Notes: generated by a model from the letters alone, not told the origin. DNA of 64,000 bases from Amantichitinum ursilacus (GCF_001294205.1 NZ_LAQT01000009.1:62001-126000), one strand, 5' to 3'. Shown: positions 28,290 through 36,135, counted from the first letter of the stretch. Numbers and translations are program-made.

Positions 28290-28757
28290 ATGATGCAGCG
28301 AATTTGTGATCTTTATTTGAGTGAGTTGGTCGGTCCAGATCTGTTAAAGGATGTGCGCTTCGTCGATAGTGCTTTCATATTAGGCGAAAAAGCCGTGTCT
28401 GGTTATCTCGGCCTAAATGCTCCTCGGCTCAAGCTTATTCCGCTTGTTGTTTCGCTCAGAAAAAAGAGAGTTTCTTGCTATAGCGTTCCTATTGAATATC
28501 GTGATTGTGCATCTATTACTGAGCAGTATGCACTTTCGATAGCTCAACATAGCGTTGAGCGGCAGAACTGTGTCAAGGTCGGGACCAATCCTTTGGGTGC
28601 CGGAGCCCCCCCGAATGTCTGGTCTTTCAGCGTTGCCGGTTTCGAAGACGCAGGCCGGGTAGCAGGGCGTATGATCATGATCGATCGCGTGGATGGGCAT
28701 GTGTGGGGCTACGAGGAATATGAAGAGTATATGTACGATTACAATAACCTCTATTAA
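28290..28757 (+). CDS. cdiI: Presumed immunity protein for the C39-like toxin
   Basis: This 155-residue soluble protein starts 16 bases after the giant cdiA, with AGAGG just upstream. Two adjacent ATGs exist and the second (28293) has better spacing. I do not recognise the family. Visible features are a central basic strand pair (PLVVSLRKKRVSCYSVPIE), a Pro/Gly loop, and a very acidic aromatic tail (YEEYEEYMYDYN) that could insert into a protease active site. There is no signal peptide, so it acts in the cytosol. Immunity function is inferred purely from position after the toxin tail and from its lower GC. Confidence 0.7.
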   Translation: MMQRICDLYLSELVGPDLLKDVRFVDSAFILGEKAVSGYLGLNAPRLKLIPLVVSLRKKRVSCYSVPIEYRDCASITEQYALSIAQHSVERQNCVKVGTNPLGAGAPPNVWSFSVAGFEDAGRVAGRMIMIDRVDGHVWGYEEYEEYMYDYNNLY

Positions 28758-28892
28758 ACGGTGCTCCGCAGAGCATTGATTTTTGCATTGGAACTGCCCG
28801 CCTGCAGTGTACCCGTGAGCTTAAAGGAGGTTACAGGTGACGGCATGGTTGCGCTCAAGCGAAACACTGGTAAAGCGTCTGTTCAGATGACG

Positions 28893-29004
28893 GAAGATGA
28901 TCAATCTGGCACGCCAACCGGGCGGGGTGGATTCGGTCGTAATATACAATTCCATTCCTGAAGGATTTGGTTATGATTGGCTGAAGGCTTATCTGAATGA
29001 ATAA
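28893..29004 (+). pseudogene. Orphan toxin-tail remnant
   Basis: An open stretch ends with TAA at 29002-29004 and reads VVIYNSIPEGF and YDWLKAYLNE at its end. The following immunity-like gene starts inside it (28997), the usual toxin-immunity overlap. Upstream in another frame (28815-28930) protein-like text continues (GMVALKRNTGKASVQM), suggesting a frameshift. No start or secretion domain is present. Confidence 0.45.
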
Positions 29005-29695
29005 TCTCGAAACTCTATACAGTCTTCGCGGGATCTCTAATGCGGGAATGCGAAAGCTATCCGGTGCTCATTTTGATCGCGAAAGGATCGAAACCTTTTT
29101 AGTTGGTCCCGGCCGCCCTCCGGAATCGACAGTTATTATTGAGAATTGCACTTTCACTCAATGCGTAATAGACGGCGTATTTCTAATTGCGCCCGGCACG
29201 TTGGTTTCCAATACGATCTTTGATCGGGTCCGTTCTGCAGATTCTATGACTATTAGTTCAGAAGCGATCCTTAGCGAAGTAGTTGTCAAAGGTGGTCGAA
29301 CTAGCACGGGCTTGTGGGTTAAGCCTTGGCAGTTCAATGATGTCAAAGATGGAGAGGCCGTTAGACGATGGGCTGAGTCGACAAGAGACATTATTCCGCT
29401 AATGTTGGATTTTTATGAATTTGAGGGAAAGCACGTTGAGGTCTTGGGGTTACCTCTTCGCAAACTAAGGTGGAATCCTGAAAGACACGTCGGCTTGACT
29501 ACTGAGCGCTTTAGCAATTTTGCGTGGGATGCAGCTCAATTTCCCCGCGATAGTTTCTGGAGGCTCTGCGTTAAACGGCTTCAAACCTTCAAAGTTTCGG
29601 AAGGCGTCTTCGCATTGCCGCGCGCAAACGATAAGCGGTACGAGCAAGCGATGAGAGAAATGTCGGTTCTCGCTCAGGCAGGGCTTTTCGATTGA
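28997..29695 (+). CDS. Orphan immunity-like protein, paralogue of the 35431 gene
   Basis: This is a 232-residue soluble protein, MNNLETLYSLRGIS at the start. It is homologous over its whole length to the protein at 35431-36135: shared GPG-PP, the central VVVKGGR, the GLWVKP segment, LMLDF with EVLGLPL and KL-WN, and the end VSEGVF-LP. The family is unknown to me. Strand-rich segments with a repeating hydrophobic pattern suggest a beta-solenoid-like middle (NCTFTQCVIDGVFLI). It overlaps a toxin-tail remnant at its start, which is the main argument for an immunity role. GC is well below that of the flanking cdi genes. Confidence 0.6.
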   Translation: MNNLETLYSLRGISNAGMRKLSGAHFDRERIETFLVGPGRPPESTVIIENCTFTQCVIDGVFLIAPGTLVSNTIFDRVRSADSMTISSEAILSEVVVKGGRTSTGLWVKPWQFNDVKDGEAVRRWAESTRDIIPLMLDFYEFEGKHVEVLGLPLRKLRWNPERHVGLTTERFSNFAWDAAQFPRDSFWRLCVKRLQTFKVSEGVFALPRANDKRYEQAMREMSVLAQAGLFD

Positions 29696-29732
29696 CCCGA
29701 AGATAAACCGATTGAACGATAATCGCGATCGG

Positions 29733-29788
29733 GCAAGGCCGTCACTAACAGCGGTGCGCGGAGCGCCAATACCATCAAGGTCAGTACC
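29733..29788 (+). repeat. Short fragment A of cdiA (copy of about 25003-25058)
   Basis: AAGGCCGTCACTAACAGCGG and GAGCGCCAATACCATCAAGG match the main cdiA around 25003-25058 with few differences. The frame ends in TAA right before the next small gene. It is a footprint of an earlier cdiA-CT module. Confidence 0.75.
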
Positions 29789-29805
29789 TAAAAACGGAGG
29801 CTGAA

Positions 29806-30177
29806 TTGAGTTCGCTCACTGAGTCGAAATTGCCGCCCGGTTATCAGTGGATGTCAGATCGTGCGCTTGTTGGTTTTGAACCTCACACGCAGCTGCAGCC
29901 GTGGCACTACTTGCCAGCGGAACAATGTTTTTTCGCGACTGAGAGATGGCCGGGGGTTTCGGAAAAGAAACTGTTGGCATTCGCTAGACGGCAAGACTGC
30001 GATGATTTGGCATGCTTTATTGTCGATGAAAATGGAGTAGTTAATGGAGTTGCATTGATTCATACATGGACGCCCGGCGGATTTGAGCTGGTCGCAGAAT
30101 TTCCAGATTTTTGGACATGGATAAAACATGTGATAGACGATATTGCGGATTGGATGAGTACTTCAGATGTGACCTAA
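29806..30177 (+). CDS. Orphan immunity-like protein, SUKH-like
   Basis: This 123-residue acidic protein starts at TTG with a strong CGGAGG site 5-6 bases upstream. The C-terminal half (LLAFARRQDCDDLACF, IHTWTPGGFEL, FPDFWTWIKHVIDDIADWM) has the look of SMI1/KNR4 (SUKH) immunity proteins: a strand ending in an acidic residue, then a W-rich helix. Assignment is by pattern only. It follows cdiA fragment A directly, with no toxin domain in between, so it has lost its toxin. It is probably retained as protection against siblings carrying that toxin. Confidence 0.6.
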   Translation: MSSLTESKLPPGYQWMSDRALVGFEPHTQLQPWHYLPAEQCFFATERWPGVSEKKLLAFARRQDCDDLACFIVDENGVVNGVALIHTWTPGGFELVAEFPDFWTWIKHVIDDIADWMSTSDVT

Positions 30178-30197
30178 GTCTTTTGATCGAGAAGGCG

Positions 30198-30426
30198 GCT
30201 TAACCAGACCGTAATGCTGACCGAACAATGGCGCGGCCAGTGGGTGGAGCAGACCAGCTGGTTTAGCAAAGACCGCTCGCACGACACGTTCGGCACCATC
30301 GTGCAGGGCACGCAAGACGCAGTGATCAGCGCCGGCAACGCGCTGACGGTGACGGGCCAGACCGTTACCAACAGTGGCGCGCTGAGCGCCAATACCATCA
30401 AGGTCAATACCGACAAACTGTTGAAC
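30198..30426 (+). repeat. Fragment B of cdiA (copy of about 24845-25071)
   Basis: This stretch of 229 bases is nearly identical to the main cdiA and encodes MLTEQWRGQWVEQTSW and AVISAGNALTVTGQTV in the same register. It is joined at its 3' end (DKLLN codons) directly to the ribosome site of the next immunity-like gene, leaving no toxin domain. Confidence 0.9.
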
Positions 30427-30439
30427 TTAGGAGTTGTGG

Positions 30440-30913
30440 ATGTCCTTGGATAAACAGGCGCTGTTATCGAAACGGAAAGAAAATTTCCCTAATTTTTTTG
30501 ATGAATTGCTAACGGCGCTGGTGGATTTTGTAGGGAAGCTGGGTATTCGTCCCGCGCACGAGGTATTAAAAAATGCCGTGCAATTCGGGCCGTACGTTGA
30601 TGACGCCCTTAGGGATATGGAAATAAAATCCGAAGAAGATAAAATATGGGTTCTGCAAAGGATCGGATATTTTATAGGGGAGTATTTTGTCCAAAAGTTC
30701 GGCGGCGCTTGGTATATCAATGAAATAACGGGCTCCCGCTATTTCGCCAGATACGTTGTGGGGCAATTCGCTGGATTTGGTGGTACGACGATGCTGGACC
30801 CATTTGATGTCGCGCATGTCTATGTGAATTCGCCTGCACCCCGCCATCTTATCAGTTTGCTAGCAGAAGTAGAAAAGGAGCTAAACGAGACCTTGAGTAA
30901 CGGCAAGCCTTAA
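30440..30913 (+). CDS. Orphan immunity-like protein of unknown family
   Basis: This is a 157-residue soluble protein starting MSLDKQALLSKRKE. The ATG lies 7 bases after TAGGAG. It contains a helical N-terminal half (LLTALVDFVGKLGIRPAHEVL), then FIGEYFVQKFGGAWYI, YFARYVVGQF, DPFDVAHVYV, and a final acidic helix. I have seen this GEY-x-G-x-W / DPF layout near polymorphic toxins but cannot name the family. It directly follows cdiA fragment B without toxin sequence. GC is markedly lower than the host. Cytosolic location is expected. Confidence 0.6.
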   Translation: MSLDKQALLSKRKENFPNFFDELLTALVDFVGKLGIRPAHEVLKNAVQFGPYVDDALRDMEIKSEEDKIWVLQRIGYFIGEYFVQKFGGAWYINEITGSRYFARYVVGQFAGFGGTTMLDPFDVAHVYVNSPAPRHLISLLAEVEKELNETLSNGKP

Positions 30914-30937
30914 AGTTGCCGTTAATTACATGGATTT

Positions 30938-31054
30938 TGAACGCCTATTTCCAATATCTTGAATCAAGGCGTGGTGAACAATATAAATATTAAAACTATA
31001 ACGGGGTGGATCACGCTAACGCGATCCACGCTGGCAACGGCGGGTAAATCGTAA
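30938..31054 (+). pseudogene. Orphan toxin-tail remnant
   Basis: The frame ends at TAA 31052-31054 and reads SNILNQGVVNN then TGWITLTRSTLA. The stop overlaps the ATG of the following broken gene (TAATG). It is only about 38 codons long with no upstream continuation, so it is a stranded tail. Confidence 0.4.
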
Positions 31055-31458
31055 TGAGAAGCTCATCTGTGGCCATGAATGTGCAACCGGTATTTGAGGA
31101 AGTCGAGCATGCTCTATTTGATGGATTTCGCAGTTTCGGCTTGACGTCCCCAAATATGAATTAACGGCATGCGGCCTTTCATCTGTACCGCAGATATATG
31201 TTTATGGGAACGGTGAAGATAGTGGGCATGGGTGATTTTTTATAAAGACCAGTATGATGTTTTTGGTGTAGCACGTGCGTTTATTTGTGACATCCAGAGT
31301 CGCGATGACGATGTCTTCGCCGCTTTGGTTTGCCTCTCCATTCTGAAATTTTTGGTGAAAAAATATTCGATGACGCAGGTGATCTGGCGGCAGGGTCAGA
31401 ATTTACGCCCATGGAATGGGAGTCCTTGTTAAGAAGGAAGATGGTCTTGGATAACTGA
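31054..31458 (+). pseudogene. Multiply frameshifted immunity-like gene
   Basis: It starts MRSSSVAMNVQPVFEEVEHA and is interrupted at about 31160. Coding text then continues in changed frames: ACGLSSVPQIYVYGNGEDSG, then FYKDQYDVFGVARAFICDIQ, and finally FGEKIFDDAGDLAAGSEFTP down to the TGA at 31456-31458. At least three frame changes are needed, so it is dead. The family is unrecognised. It sits after a toxin tail in the typical immunity position. Confidence 0.5.
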
Positions 31459-31557
31459 CATCCGAATTCGACTTAGATACTCATCGATCAATGAGTTGAG
31501 GCGAGTGCGCTCCGTCTTTAAATTCAGTTGCAAAGAGGCAAAGGACGCACCCCCCGA

Positions 31558-32867
31558 AACATCGTGCAGGGCACGCAAGACGCGGTGATCAGCGCGGGCA
31601 ACGCGCTGACGGGGACGGCCAGACCGTGACCAACAGCGGCGCGCTGAGCGCCAATACCATCAAGGTCAACACCGAGAAACTATTGAACGGCCTGACCGAC
31701 AACCACACACCCACGTCGGCCACGACCGTGCCGGGCCAGGTGATTTCGCTGGCCGCAGGCGGCACGCCAGTGGTGCCGCATGGCGTGACGGTAAACAAGG
31801 TGGCGCCCGATGTGGCCACGGTGATCACCGCGCAGACCGCCGCCGCCACCGGGGCCAGCAACGCTGGGACCACACCGGCCGCAACGACGGGCGCGAGCGC
31901 CGGCCCGGACGTGACCTATCTGAAGCACAACGCCGGTGATGACCTGCTCGGCGGCGTGAGCCCGGCCGACCTGGTCAACAACCTGCCCGCCAACCTCAAG
32001 CCCGATACCGGCGTGCAGTTCTACGCCGACCCGGTCATCGAACAGCAGCTGCTGACGCAAGCCGCGCTGCAACAGACCGGCCAGGCGTATTTTGTGAATG
32101 GCCTGAGCTATGACGACCAGACCAAAGCTTCGGTCGCTGATCAGCAAAAAGGCATCCTCTACGGCAACGCCATCAACTGGGCCGAACAGAACCAGGTGCA
32201 ACTGGGCACCGCGCTGAGCGCCGACCAGATCGCCGGCCTGACCGGGCCGATGCTGTGGTACGTGGAACAAGCCGTCCCCGACCCGGCCTGCAGCGGCCTG
32301 CCCAGCTGCGGCACCGTCACCGTGCTGATGCCGCAGGTTTATCTGCCCACCGCCGACCAGTCCACGCTGGCCAAGCAGGAAGGCGGCAGCATCACTGGCA
32401 ACAACGTCACCATCGCCGGCCTTAACGGCGGCAAGGCCAGCAGCGTGACCAACACCGGCAGCATCACCGGCGTTAGCTCACTCAATATCGACACGCAAAG
32501 CCTGACCAACCAGGCGCGCAGCGTGGACATCGGCGTTTCCACCAGCAAGGTGGATGGCGGCTGGGTACAGACCTCTGGCACGCAAGTGCAACCGGGCGGG
32601 TTTATCACCAGCGCCAACCTGAACGTGACGGCCGATACCGTGCAAAGCATCGGCGGCGCGTTCCAGGTGCTGAACGCCAGCGGCGAGGTCGACCCGGCAG
32701 CCAGCGCGCAGTTTGTGCAAGACCTTGGGGCGAAGCTGGGGGTCAACTATTCGTCGACCGCGGTGGGCGATGATATTCACCAGGACTTTATCAAGGACAG
32801 TTCCGGGCCGGGCATGGTCGTCACGATGGTGGCGGCGATTGCGATTTCGGTGGTGACGTATGGGGCT
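31558..32867 (+). repeat. Fragment C: about 1.3-kb near-identical copy of the main cdiA (about 24940-26243)
   Basis: Starting at CATCGTGCAGGGCACGCAAG, the sequence follows the main cdiA closely through the N/Q-rich segment and into the DUF637-like region (IHQDFIKDSS, MVVTMVAAIAIS). It then diverges at about 32868, where the main gene has GAMAGLL and the copy has QLVMSAAV. One base is missing near 31611-31620 relative to the main gene, so the first about 60 bases are out of frame. Confidence 0.92.
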
Positions 32868-33866
32868 GCATCTCAGTTGGTAATGAGTGCAGCTGTGTCC
32901 GAAATGGGTGCCTCCGCAGCCGCCACGTCCACGTTCGCAGCTGCCAGCGTAGGTGTTACTCAAGGTCTGGCAAATGCAGTGATCGCTGGGGCAATCAGCG
33001 GCATGGCATCAGCGGCAGGTACGCAAATTCTTACCGCCGGGTCGCTCAATGCGGGTGGTATTTTCCGCTCCGGCTTGGCAGGCGCGTTAACGGCTGGGGT
33101 GAGTAATGAAATTGGGTCGGCGTACGGAGTGGGAAGCGTCTTGGCTACCGGCGCCGCTGGATGTGCGAGTGCGGAGATTACAGGGGGTGAATGTGCAACG
33201 GGATTCAAAATGGGCGCGATTACAGGAGCCTTGTTGTGGGCAGGTAGTGCAATGCGCTCCGACCAAATCACATCTTCCGAGCCGAAGTTAACGAGCGACC
33301 CGAAATTTGCCGGTGTTGTCGATGCTGATGATCCTACCCAACCGATTGTGAACAATAAAACCGGTCCAAGCATTGGTATCGACGGTGACAATGTAAAGTT
33401 GGGTGGTACGCGGATCAGTCTTGATGATCTAAAGCAGTTTGGTGACGTAACTCAGTCCGCAGATGGTACTTGGACGTTTGAAGGGCGCACTTATCTAGAC
33501 TCGGCGAGCGGTCTAATGAAAAGATACTCGTTAACGTCCGCATTGGACGCTGTTGGGGGACCTACCGGTGGGGCGCAAGGGTTGCCAGGGACATTGTTTA
33601 ATTACCCGTATACGCCAGGTAGCATAGGGGATGTGCTGGTTGAATCCTTTGCAGGCCCACACGATTTTCTTGGGAGCCTTACTGCCTATGACGCTCTAGG
33701 TAATTTGAAGCCTGGTTTGACCGGTCTGCAGCGCACCCTTTTTGATATTCAGACGGATATAGATATTCCCATTGCAGGGATTTTCGCGATCCCCACCTTT
33801 TTGAATCAGTATGGCACTAGCATACCCACACTTAGGCAGCAAGCCACCGATGGAGGGAAGCATTAA
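31626..33866 (+). CDS. Orphan CdiA-CT module with GPHDF-motif toxin
   Basis: This 746-codon frame lacks a signal or TPS domain and so cannot be secreted by itself. Residues 1-415 copy the main CdiA. Residues about 415-545 are a Gly/Ala-rich pretoxin segment (GCASAEITGGECATG). A linker leads to a C-terminal domain with TRISLDDLKQFGD, WTFEGRTY, VESFAGPHDFLGSL, LFDIQTDIDIP and IPTFLNQYG. I do not recognise this toxin, but the same domain recurs at 37234-37561. The next gene starts immediately at the stop. It can become a functional CdiA by recombination with the main gene through the shared 1.3 kb. GC falls sharply after 32870. Confidence 0.8.
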   Translation: MTNSGALSANTIKVNTEKLLNGLTDNHTPTSATTVPGQVISLAAGGTPVVPHGVTVNKVAPDVATVITAQTAAATGASNAGTTPAATTGASAGPDVTYLKHNAGDDLLGGVSPADLVNNLPANLKPDTGVQFYADPVIEQQLLTQAALQQTGQAYFVNGLSYDDQTKASVADQQKGILYGNAINWAEQNQVQLGTALSADQIAGLTGPMLWYVEQAVPDPACSGLPSCGTVTVLMPQVYLPTADQSTLAKQEGGSITGNNVTIAGLNGGKASSVTNTGSITGVSSLNIDTQSLTNQARSVDIGVSTSKVDGGWVQTSGTQVQPGGFITSANLNVTADTVQSIGGAFQVLNASGEVDPAASAQFVQDLGAKLGVNYSSTAVGDDIHQDFIKDSSGPGMVVTMVAAIAISVVTYGAASQLVMSAAVSEMGASAAATSTFAAASVGVTQGLANAVIAGAISGMASAAGTQILTAGSLNAGGIFRSGLAGALTAGVSNEIGSAYGVGSVLATGAAGCASAEITGGECATGFKMGAITGALLWAGSAMRSDQITSSEPKLTSDPKFAGVVDADDPTQPIVNNKTGPSIGIDGDNVKLGGTRISLDDLKQFGDVTQSADGTWTFEGRTYLDSASGLMKRYSLTSALDAVGGPTGGAQGLPGTLFNYPYTPGSIGDVLVESFAGPHDFLGSLTAYDALGNLKPGLTGLQRTLFDIQTDIDIPIAGIFAIPTFLNQYGTSIPTLRQQATDGGKH

Positions 33867-34490
33867 ATGACGCATTTGATGATAGTTGGGCTGATATCGA
33901 TTTCCCTGGTTATGTTAGACGAATGCTATGCGATTGACCCTCTGGAGAACGCTGTATACGCGGCTGCCGACTTCGATACGCGCTGTCCGCTATTAGATGG
34001 GCATTATAAGTTTGCTGGTGTGAGTAAACCTTCTGGTGACAAGGGTGCAGTAGATTATTTGCACGCATCTACGATATTAAATGCTTTCACATATCCGTCT
34101 ATGGTGGTTCAGCGAGACATTCAGTCAAGGATGAAGCGAGACGAGAAAAACAGATACATTTTTCCTGATACGTTTCAGTTGAAGACTATTCCGGGTAAGT
34201 TGGTTTTGGTTACCACCTACTACGCTGATACTGGAAAAATAGGCGAATGGTCTTATGATCTTTCGCCAATAAGAGACGGCTGTAGAGGGGGCGTGTTGAC
34301 ATACGCTTTTAGCGATGACAGATCTTTGGATGTCGGGGGTGATAAAACGGAGTCACGGCTGTGGTTGTGGAAAGATGAATACGGCGCACTTATGTTCGAG
34401 AGCAGATTCAATGTTGAGAAGAGAAGTTTCTTCCTTCCGATGGGAACGGTTAAATATATTAATGTAACAAGATTTGAAAGTATTGATTGA
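33867..34490 (+). CDS. Exported immunity-like protein for the GPHDF toxin
   Basis: This 207-residue precursor has its ATG directly after the toxin stop codon (TAAATG). The N-terminus MTHLMIVGLISISLVM is a signal-like hydrophobic segment, with a likely cut after ECYA. The mature part shares a pattern with the 37558 protein: CPLLDGHYKFAG versus CPHLEGGYGF, RYIFPD versus RYIFPE, SRLWLWKDEYG versus SRSWLWIDEFG, and a final strand before the end. Immunity is inferred from position and from repetition of the same pairing at a second site. Export of both immunity proteins implies a toxin acting in the periplasm or on the inner membrane. The family is unknown to me. Confidence 0.7.
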   Translation: MTHLMIVGLISISLVMLDECYAIDPLENAVYAAADFDTRCPLLDGHYKFAGVSKPSGDKGAVDYLHASTILNAFTYPSMVVQRDIQSRMKRDEKNRYIFPDTFQLKTIPGKLVLVTTYYADTGKIGEWSYDLSPIRDGCRGGVLTYAFSDDRSLDVGGDKTESRLWLWKDEYGALMFESRFNVEKRSFFLPMGTVKYINVTRFESID

Positions 34491-34619
34491 TGTTGGCGAT
34501 ATTATAATGATCGCGTATTTGAGGCCGGATACACCGATAGACCGGTAAACCCCACTTTCTCCAATTGGTTAAATAATTGGGGCGTTACGGTCCAGAATTT
34601 GCCTCATAAAAGGTATTAA
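34491..34619 (+). pseudogene. Orphan toxin-tail remnant
   Basis: This 42-codon tail reads RVFEAGYTDRPVNPTFSNWL and WGVTVQNLPHKRY, then TAA at 34617-34619, with ATG following at once. No upstream part survives; the previous gene's stop abuts it. It is a toxin end fused by deletion to its surroundings. Confidence 0.5.
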
Positions 34620-34871
34620 ATGGAATATAGGTACACTTCCAGACAGGTGGCTCGAGGTGCTCTTCCCGACGGTGAGCGCTTGAATAAAATGTATTTGATA
34701 AAAAGCGTCAGCAGTTTGCGAGCAACGTATCAAATCAGACTATTGACTTTTAAAGCCGTAGCCGAAGGGAAACAGTTGGTAATCTGCGTCCCGGAACGGT
34801 GTCGATTTGAAGACGACCTCGTGGAACTTATGCGGAAAAACGCTCGCTATATTGTAAGGGAAACTTATTGA
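34620..34871 (+). CDS. Truncated nuclease-like toxin tail in the position before Imm70
   Basis: An 83-residue basic protein. The second half (SVSSLRATYQIRLLTFKAVA, VICVPERCRF, LMRKNARYIVRE) has the strand-helix-strand layout at the end of restriction-endonuclease-like (Tox-REase) toxins, where a K-N-V-x-x-L strand is followed by a Q-x-R helix. Here that strand reads IKSVSSL and the upstream catalytic acidic residues are missing. I therefore read it as a toxin remnant, probably inactive, fused to a short foreign start. Its stop overlaps the next gene (TGATG), the normal toxin-immunity arrangement. It could alternatively be a small independent immunity protein. Confidence 0.45.
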   Translation: MEYRYTSRQVARGALPDGERLNKMYLIKSVSSLRATYQIRLLTFKAVAEGKQLVICVPERCRFEDDLVELMRKNARYIVRETY

Positions 34872-35284
34872 TGGGCTTATATCTCTGCATTTTCGATGAG
34901 GATGAAGAAATCGATGGTGTCGGTGTCGGCAGGTACACAGACTTCAATGCTCTTCGCCAATATATAGCTAATAAGCTGGAAGGAACAATCGTTGGATCGA
35001 AATATCCTTTGTTTAGCTTGCATTCAGATTCTGATGGAGAATGGTCTGCAAAAGACTGTCCGGCTCTTGCCCGCGAGCTAAAAGATATAATTGATTTGAT
35101 GAACAAGCTGCCGCCGTCTGCTTTTCCCTCTGATTGGCAGGAAGCATTGGCTAAATCTTATGGAATTGCGCCGGAAAACGCATTCGAGTCTTTTCTGGAT
35201 GTGGATGGCGAGTTTGTACTTGAGAGAATTTTTCGATTGGCGGAGTTAGCTGCTGAGAAAGCAAAGCCAATATTGTTTCAGTAG
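34871..35284 (+). CDS. Immunity protein, Imm70-like
   Basis: This is a 137-residue acidic cytosolic protein. The N-terminal strand MGLYLCIFDEDEEIDGVGVG followed by a D-F-x-x-L-R helix is the signature I associate with the Imm70 family, and the SLHSDSDGEW loop and the C-terminal FLDVDGEFVLERI segment fit. Length is in the usual range. Its ATG overlaps the stop of the nuclease-like tail (TGATG), so it is probably its cognate immunity gene, still intact although the toxin is truncated. Confidence 0.65.
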   Translation: MGLYLCIFDEDEEIDGVGVGRYTDFNALRQYIANKLEGTIVGSKYPLFSLHSDSDGEWSAKDCPALARELKDIIDLMNKLPPSAFPSDWQEALAKSYGIAPENAFESFLDVDGEFVLERIFRLAELAAEKAKPILFQ

Positions 35285-35430
35285 AAACTGTAAGTGAAAT
35301 CTATATAGCGAAAGTTTTCTCTACTTGCGGAGCGTGCCGTAAATATCCCCCGCCAATCTTCCGGATTCCGATTCAGTGGTAACTACGACTTAATACCTAC
35401 TCTGCTATAAGTGACTTAAGGTGTATTTGG

Positions 35431-36135
35431 GTGAATGATCTCGACACTTTACATCGTATGGGTGGAATATCCACTGATACCATCCGTAAAATATCCAATC
35501 TGGGATTTGATGGTATAGCCATTGAGCGTATATTGCTTGGTCCAGGTTCTCCGCCAAGTGCGCCAGTATTGGTTGATAACTGTTTCTTTAATAAATGCGT
35601 AGTTCAAGGCGAGTTTCGTATCACTCATGGCGCTATTGTTTCCGATGTCTGCTTTAATGACGTTCGCTCTCCCGACTTGATGACTATCAGTGCATTGGCG
35701 GTTCTGGATCGGGTTGTTGTCAAAGGAGGTCGAAATTGCGCTGGTTTGTGGGTAAAGCCGCCCGAAGCTATGCCAGAAAATGTTGGCGAAAACCTGAAAA
35801 AATGGAAGGAGCGCTACGATGATTCAATTCACCTGATGCTGGATTTTTCGGACTTTAAAGGCAGGCAGGTGGAGGTCCTTGGCCTACCACTTGATAAGTT
35901 GAAGTGGAATAGCGAATTGCATATTCCGATGGTGAGAGCCAGGTTCGGTAAGTCGGTCTGGAAAGATTTAGAGTTCCCGCTTAACAGTTTCTGGTTTATG
36001 AGGTTCAAGAGGCTTGAACTTTTTGACGTGTCCGAAGGAGTATTTTCTTTGCCTTCAAAATCGGATAAAAAATATGCTCAAACCATGTCGGAAATGCAGA
36101 TTCTGATCGAGGGCGGGTTTTTGCGCCCAAGCTGA
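35431..36135 (+). CDS. Orphan immunity-like protein, paralogue of the 28997 gene
   Basis: A 234-residue protein with GTG start, preceded by TAAGGTG. It aligns over its full length with the 28997 product (MNDLDTLHRMGGIS versus MNNLETLYSLRGIS; VVVKGGR; GLWVKP; LMLDFSDF; EVLGLPL; VSEGVFSLP). I estimate roughly 40-45 percent identity by eye. The family is unknown. Unlike the first copy, no clear toxin tail precedes it; the 145 bases upstream hold only stop-interrupted text. Retention of two diverged copies suggests protection against two variants of the same toxin class. Confidence 0.6.
   Translation: MNDLDTLHRMGGISTDTIRKISNLGFDGIAIERILLGPGSPPSAPVLVDNCFFNKCVVQGEFRITHGAIVSDVCFNDVRSPDLMTISALAVLDRVVVKGGRNCAGLWVKPPEAMPENVGENLKKWKERYDDSIHLMLDFSDFKGRQVEVLGLPLDKLKWNSELHIPMVRARFGKSVWKDLEFPLNSFWFMRFKRLELFDVSEGVFSLPSKSDKKYAQTMSEMQILIEGGFLRPS

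Noticed and set aside
28761-28961. 66-codon frame after the cdiI gene
   Set aside because: Its start lacks a ribosome site. The later part reads better as a frameshifted toxin tail preceding the 28997 gene.
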